9,158 nt of DNA from the NCBI GenBank assembly GCA_002390485.1, contig DGPO01000003.1, positions 1 through 9,158 of the forward strand, in the 5' to 3' direction. Both the position numbers and the translations under genes were made by a program. Source of the DNA: Halieaceae bacterium UBA4438 (GTDB lineage: Bacteria > Pseudomonadota > Gammaproteobacteria > Pseudomonadales > Halieaceae). Below, piece by piece: positions 6,524 through 9,158 of the stretch. Every line of letters starts with the position of its first letter. Within the stretch, counting starts at the first letter, position 1. A model generated the notes under the pieces. It did not search any database and was not told the DNA's origin. It worked only from the letters and a program-made list of their open reading frames with translations.

Positions 6524-8011
6524 ATGAGGCGGGGTAACAATAACGCGCTTGGTTTCTTGCTGTTAGTGGGTTGCGCCAATCTCTTAGGTTGCGCGCAATC
6601 GACGGCTGAATCGACGGCGTTATTGGCTGACGAAGGCACTGTTTTTGAAGGGGCCTTGGCCTCTGCGAGTGGCGAGCGGCAGTCGCCGCCGAACATCGTC
6701 ATTTTTCTCGCTGATGACATGACGTGGCACGACGTGGGCGTCTACCGACGGCTGGCGACCTCGTTGCCGGGCGCTGTGAGCACACCGAATATCGATCAGT
6801 TGGCAAACGAAGGCGTGGTTTTTGAACGCGCCTTTACGGCTACAGCGATGTGTTCGGTCGCACGACATCAAATTTATACGGGTTTGTATCCAGTTCGAAA
6901 CGGCGGTTATGCGAACCATTCGCGCGTTTATGAGGACACAAAGACTATCGTCAGTTACTTTTCAGAATACGGATACGAAGTGGCACTGGCGGGCAAATCC
7001 CATGTGTATCCGCGGCACGTATTCCCCTTCAAAAAAGTGGGTCATGAAAACAAAGGTGCCGCCGGTGAAACGACCTTTGGACTTGAGAAAACCAGGGCGT
7101 TTTTAGACGATGTTGGAGAAAGACCTTTTGTACTCATCGTAGCCTCGAGTAACCCACATATTCCGTGGAATCGTGGCAAAACGAAAAGCTACCCTTTAGC
7201 CAGTATTACTGTGCCACCGTACCTGCGTGATTCGCCCAGATTAAGAGCCAAATTGTCCACTTACTTGGCAGAGGTTTCGGAGCTTGATCGAGAGGTAGGG
7301 TTGATTGATGACGAGCTGGGTAAGCGGGGATTGACCGATAACACCATTTTTGTATTTTCATCCGAGCACGGTAGCGATCTTCCCTTTGGGAAATGGACCG
7401 CCTACGATGCGGGCGTAAAGGTGGCTTTGGTCGTTCGGTGGCCCAACAAGATAACCCCGGGTATTTCTTCAGCAATCGTAGAGTCAGTTGACCTGCTTCC
7501 GACGCTTATGGAGCTCTCTCTTAACACAGTGCCAAAGGGCTTAGACGGTCGTAGCTTTTCGTCACTGCTAAGCGGTGCGACCGATACCCACAAACAGTTT
7601 GCCGTAGGCATGCAGACGAGTAAAAATATTCACAATGGCGTCCCTTATCCGATTAGATGGGTGCGCACAGAGCGCTATAAACTGATTGAAAACCTCCTTC
7701 CCGAGACGCGGTTTTCAAGTTTAACAACGGTGAGCAATTGGTTTCAGCAGGAACTGGCAGACGAGGTAATAGCGGGTACCGATCGGTATTTAAGTTATCT
7801 AAAAAGACCGAGGTTTGAGTTTTACGACTTAGAGCGCGATCCGTTCGAACTACAGAACTTAGTCGGACAACTCAATGCGTCGCAGACGATAGAGTTGGAG
7901 CGAATGCAGACCCATTTATACCAGTGGATGCGCGAACAAAATGACCAAGGTGTTCAGACTGAAATGGCGGTTTGCCAGCGAAAAGGCTTTTCACACCGAG
8001 GATGTCCGTAG
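6524..8011 (+). CDS. Lipoprotein sulfatase with atypical C-S-V-A-R maturation motif
   Basis: A 495-residue S1 sulfatase, probably membrane-anchored. The ATG has only a weak AGG (6511-6513) ten bases upstream. The N-terminus (MRRGNNNALGFLLLVGC then ANLLGC) is a lipoprotein signal with the best lipobox LLGC at 20-23 and a second, LVGC, at 14-17. Ala after the cysteine argues for outer-membrane sorting. A Ser/Ala/Glu-rich linker runs to about residue 55. The catalytic core follows: IFLADDMTW (Asp64, Asp65), MCSVARHQIYTG (Cys110, Arg114, Thr119-Gly120), GKSHVYPRHVFPF (Lys158, His160), SSNPHIPW (His212), SSEHGSDLPFGKWTAYD (Glu281, His282, Lys290). The C-terminal subdomain (about 375-450) has RWVRTERYKLIEN and EFYDLERDPFELQNLV. 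Two residues depart from the textbook: Val112 replaces Pro/Ala in the maturation motif, and Glu281 stands where most members have Asp. I recall EHG/EQG as a known variant in one sulfatase subgroup, but I do not recall Val in the maturation motif. Active enzyme is likely but not certain. It is the last gene of the sulfatase run. Confidence 0.9.
   Translation: MRRGNNNALGFLLLVGCANLLGCAQSTAESTALLADEGTVFEGALASASGERQSPPNIVIFLADDMTWHDVGVYRRLATSLPGAVSTPNIDQLANEGVVFERAFTATAMCSVARHQIYTGLYPVRNGGYANHSRVYEDTKTIVSYFSEYGYEVALAGKSHVYPRHVFPFKKVGHENKGAAGETTFGLEKTRAFLDDVGERPFVLIVASSNPHIPWNRGKTKSYPLASITVPPYLRDSPRLRAKLSTYLAEVSELDREVGLIDDELGKRGLTDNTIFVFSSEHGSDLPFGKWTAYDAGVKVALVVRWPNKITPGISSAIVESVDLLPTLMELSLNTVPKGLDGRSFSSLLSGATDTHKQFAVGMQTSKNIHNGVPYPIRWVRTERYKLIENLLPETRFSSLTTVSNWFQQELADEVIAGTDRYLSYLKRPRFEFYDLERDPFELQNLVGQLNASQTIELERMQTHLYQWMREQNDQGVQTEMAVCQRKGFSHRGCP
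6569..6618 (+). repeat. Short tandem duplications in the signal-peptide region of the lipoprotein sulfatase
   Basis: GGTTGCGC occurs at 6569-6576 and again at 6587-6594, an 18-base period that gives the GCAN/GCAQ doublet and two lipobox cysteines (Cys17, Cys23). Immediately after, AATCGACGGC occurs at 6597-6606 and 6609-6618 (12-base period), giving the STAESTA sequence of the linker. Both periods are multiples of three, so the frame is kept. Confidence 0.6.
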
Positions 8012-8146
8012 GGGCGACTCCGACGTCTAGCATCGGATCTCGCACAGTATCAGTGCACCAACTTAGCGTCTATTTGACTCATCGAAACTCAATACACCCA
8101 CGCTTCAGTCATGCTCTCACCGCAGGCAGCGGCATATATTTCACGC

Positions 8147-8518
8147 TTACGGCGTTTCAGGCACCTCAGGTACACGGGTCCATTCTAAAGAGCGCCTCAG
8201 AAAGCCAATTTTCACCTTCATCTTGAGTGTATCTGCAGTAGGTAAGGACAATTCCACGCGCTTATAGTCCCCCAGTTGTGGGACGAATACCTGGCCAGTC
8301 CAGCGACCTTTTTGCTCCCCGACCGTGACCTCTTTGAGGACTGCAAAGCCAATGCTCGACGGGTCGCTGTCGTTGCGAACAGCAAGGCCGTGTCCAGCCG
8401 TTGCCGTTACTTCAATCCAGACGGGATCTTTTGGGTGTTGCCAAATGCCCGAAATACCCTCGGCGCTGCAAAGGCTGGATATCAGTAAAAGTGTTAGGGG
8501 GAGAGTGGCTTTAAGCAT
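8147..8518 (-). CDS. Small exported DUF2147-like protein
   Basis: A 123-residue protein of unknown function, read from ATG at 8518 down to TAA at 8147. The start has a weak AGG five bases upstream. Residues 1-19 (MLKATLPLTLLLISSLCSA) form a signal peptide; Cys17 is preceded by Leu, so it is not a lipobox. The mature part begins EGISGIWQHP and ends KVKIGFLRRSLEWTRV, which resembles the 'G-W ... GR/RS-x-x-W-x-R' beginning and end of DUF2147 proteins, short periplasmic beta-rich domains. At about 100 mature residues it is at the small end for that family and may be only distantly related. It converges on the sulfatase run, separated by 135 bases, so it does not belong to that operon. It lies downstream of tRNA-Leu on the same strand, with a 156-base gap. 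No conserved catalytic residues are evident. Confidence 0.72.
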   Translation of the reverse strand: MLKATLPLTLLLISSLCSAEGISGIWQHPKDPVWIEVTATAGHGLAVRNDSDPSSIGFAVLKEVTVGEQKGRWTGQVFVPQLGDYKRVELSLPTADTLKMKVKIGFLRRSLEWTRVPEVPETP

Positions 8519-8674
8519 AATGGCCTAGATCAATTTCGGATGTGTTTACGATAGGTGAAGTCCGGATTCGCTCTGTGGTGCAGCTGTTGGCACCTCACTC
8601 CCTACTGAAGTTTAAAAACCGTTAGAGATTTTAGGCTTCTTTCAAGAACTTAGGAACGTCGGATTCCTTGATTG

Positions 8675-8761
8675 TGGTACCAGAGGCCGGACTCGAACCG
8701 GCACGCTTTTAAGGGCGGGGGATTTTGAATCCCCTGTGTCTACCAATTTCACCACTCTGGC
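8675..8761 (-). tRNA. tRNA-Leu (anticodon CAA)
   Basis: An 87-base tRNA on the - strand that decodes UUG. The acceptor arms are GCCAGAG (5', 8761-8755) and CTCTGGT (3', 8685-8679), followed by discriminator A (8678) and an encoded CCA (8677-8675). The anticodon stem GGGGA/TCCCC encloses the loop TTCAAAA, with anticodon CAA at 8727-8725. The T-arm is GCCGG-TTCGAGT-CCGGC. A long variable arm (CGCCCTTAAAAGCG) marks a class II tRNA. The overall pattern matches E. coli tRNA-Leu(CAA). Anticodon, long variable arm and discriminator A all agree on leucine. No clear intrinsic terminator follows, only a weak AAGCC...GGTTTTT arrangement near 8637-8614. Confidence 0.97.
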
Positions 8762-8787
8762 ATGAGGCTGGGCCGTGCAGGCGCCGG

Positions 8788-8815
8788 AGTATATCAGCTC
8801 GGGCTGATTCGGCAA
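8788..8815 (-). promoter_or_regulatory. Promoter of tRNA-Leu
   Basis: On the - strand, TTGCCG (8815-8810) and TATACT (8793-8788) form a sigma-70 type -35/-10 pair with a 16-base spacer, about 27 bases before the tRNA 5' end. The bases after the -10 (CCGGCGCC) are GC-rich, like the discriminators of stable-RNA promoters under stringent control. The spacer contains a perfect 6-bp hairpin, ATCAGC/GCTGAT (8793-8798 and 8803-8808). Confidence 0.6.
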
Positions 8816-8827
8816 TGAAAGGATCGC

Positions 8828-8833
8828 TATAAT
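8828..8833 (+). promoter_or_regulatory. Candidate -10 element for the small acidic-tail protein gene
   Basis: A perfect TATAAT lies 86 bases before the ATG at 8920. No good -35 is found 16-18 bases upstream (TGATTC at 17). Two further -10-like TATACT boxes follow at 8847-8852 and 8874-8879, also without a clear -35. One of the three probably drives the gene, but I cannot say which. Confidence 0.3.
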
Positions 8834-8845
8834 TATGTGTAGCTT

Positions 8846-8888
8846 GTATACTCCCGCGCAATCTGGCGCAGGGTATACTCCATTGCGC
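8846..8888 (+). repeat. Direct repeat GTATACTCC and 7-bp inverted repeat in the divergent intergenic region
   Basis: GTATACTCC occurs at 8846-8854 and 8873-8881. Interleaved with it, GCGCAAT (8856-8862) and ATTGCGC (8882-8888) are exact reverse complements 19 bases apart. The block falls between the candidate -10 elements and the ribosome binding site, so it could form a 5'-leader hairpin or an operator. Function is unproven. Confidence 0.45.
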
Positions 8889-8905
8889 TGTTTTCTGAGT
8901 ATCTT

Positions 8906-8912
8906 GAGGGAG
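8906..8912 (+). promoter_or_regulatory. Strong ribosome binding site of the acidic-tail protein gene
   Basis: GAGGGAG ends 7 bases before the ATG at 8920. This is the strongest Shine-Dalgarno in the window at start-codon distance and suggests high expression. An in-frame ATG at 8926 is a possible alternative start. Confidence 0.7.
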
Positions 8913-8919
8913 AAAAGAC

Positions 8920-9158
8920 ATGGCCATGAAGCTTGTCCGAAAGACCGCTGACTACAAAATCTTCTTGCGTGGAGACAACCGCTACGCCGTTCAAGACGCA
9001 AGTGGTAAGCCCGTCAACGGTGAAGAGAAAGTCAATATTTTAATCGCTGAAGACCTGGTTAAGGTGACGGCGCCTCAAGAGGTTGAACCCGAAGTTGTAG
9101 AGGAAGCCCCCGCTGAGGAGCCTGCGGTAGAGGAAGCGCCTGCTGCCGAGGAGCCTGC
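8920..9158 (+). CDS. Conserved small protein with acidic Ala/Pro/Glu repeat tail, 3' truncated by window edge
   Basis: The first 79 codons of an open frame that runs past the end of the window. It starts MAMKLVRKTADYKIFLRGDN, continues RYAVQDASGKPVNGEEKVNIL, and reaches an IAEDLVKVT segment by residue 50. I recall this pattern (Lys-Thr-Ala-x-Tyr, RYAV, VNG-x-x-KV-x-IL) from short uncharacterised proteins of gammaproteobacteria, but know no function. From about residue 54 the sequence is low complexity and acidic, with EEAPAEEPAV followed by EEAPAAEEP. There is no signal peptide or membrane segment, so it is probably cytosolic. The very good ribosome binding site, its start just upstream of and divergent to a tRNA gene, and the -10-like boxes suggest an independently transcribed, well-expressed gene unrelated to the sulfatases. 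Confidence 0.78.
   Translation, partial: MAMKLVRKTADYKIFLRGDNRYAVQDASGKPVNGEEKVNILIAEDLVKVTAPQEVEPEVVEEAPAEEPAVEEAPAAEEP
9097..9158 (+). repeat. In-frame repeat encoding an acidic Val-Glu-Glu-Ala-Pro tail
   Basis: GTAGAGGAAGC recurs at 9097-9107 and 9127-9137 (30-base period), and GAGGAGCCTGC at 9115-9125 and 9148-9158 (33-base period). The unit encodes roughly VEEAPAEEPA, with a one-codon insertion in the second copy. The array continues to the window edge, so copy number is unknown. Confidence 0.7.

Noticed and set aside
8019..8037. TCCGA...TCGGA inverted repeat after the last sulfatase, considered as a terminator
   Set aside because: The stem is 5 bp with a 9-base loop and there is no T-run, so it is not convincing.
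8577..8594. GGTGC...GCACC hairpin between tRNA-Leu and the DUF2147-like gene
   Set aside because: The stem is 5 bp with an 8-base loop and no T-run follows on the - strand; it cannot be called a tRNA terminator.
8642..9001. 119-residue open frame on the - strand
   Set aside because: It reads straight through the tRNA-Leu gene and its promoter, and overlaps the start of the acidic-tail gene.

Overview
The window looks like part of a chromosome from a marine, polysaccharide-degrading gammaproteobacterium. That is inferred from the roughly 50% GC content, the large set of exported sulfatases and the E. coli-like tRNA-Leu. It also rests on the small 'MKLV-K-TA-Y' protein at the right end, a type I associate from memory with marine gammaproteobacteria. 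The genus cannot be fixed from the sequence.

Positions 1-8011 hold five genes, all on the + strand: the C-terminal part of a sulfatase (1-599), a complete secreted sulfatase (656-2344), a family 3 glycoside hydrolase (2564-4873), an iduronate-2-sulfatase-like enzyme (5005-6426) and a lipoprotein sulfatase (6524-8011). All but the first, whose N-terminus is outside the window, have visible export signals. The layout is that of a sulfated-glycan utilisation locus: sulfatases strip sulfate esters, and the GH3 enzyme releases terminal sugars in the periplasm or at the cell surface. The substrate is not identifiable. A sulfated, uronate-containing algal or animal-type polysaccharide is a reasonable inference from the iduronate-2-sulfatase-like member. 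No SusC/SusD or TonB transporter, formylglycine-generating enzyme, lyase, sugar kinase or regulator lies in the window, so the locus probably continues to the left.

From 8147 rightwards the content changes to ordinary chromosome. There is a small exported DUF2147-like protein on the - strand, then tRNA-Leu(CAA) on the - strand with its own promoter. Divergent from it is the start of a small protein gene with an acidic Ala/Pro/Glu repeat tail that runs off the window.

The points most worth a second look are the lipoprotein sulfatase and the segment from 8788 to 8888. The sulfatase has C-S-V-A-R instead of C-x-P/A-x-R at its cysteine maturation site, Glu in place of Asp at a metal-ligand motif, and a tandem duplication that gives it two lipoboxes. 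The 8788-8888 segment carries three copies of TATACTCC and a 7-bp inverted repeat between the divergent tRNA and small-protein genes. I see no CRISPR array, insertion sequence, phage gene or clearly new defence system.
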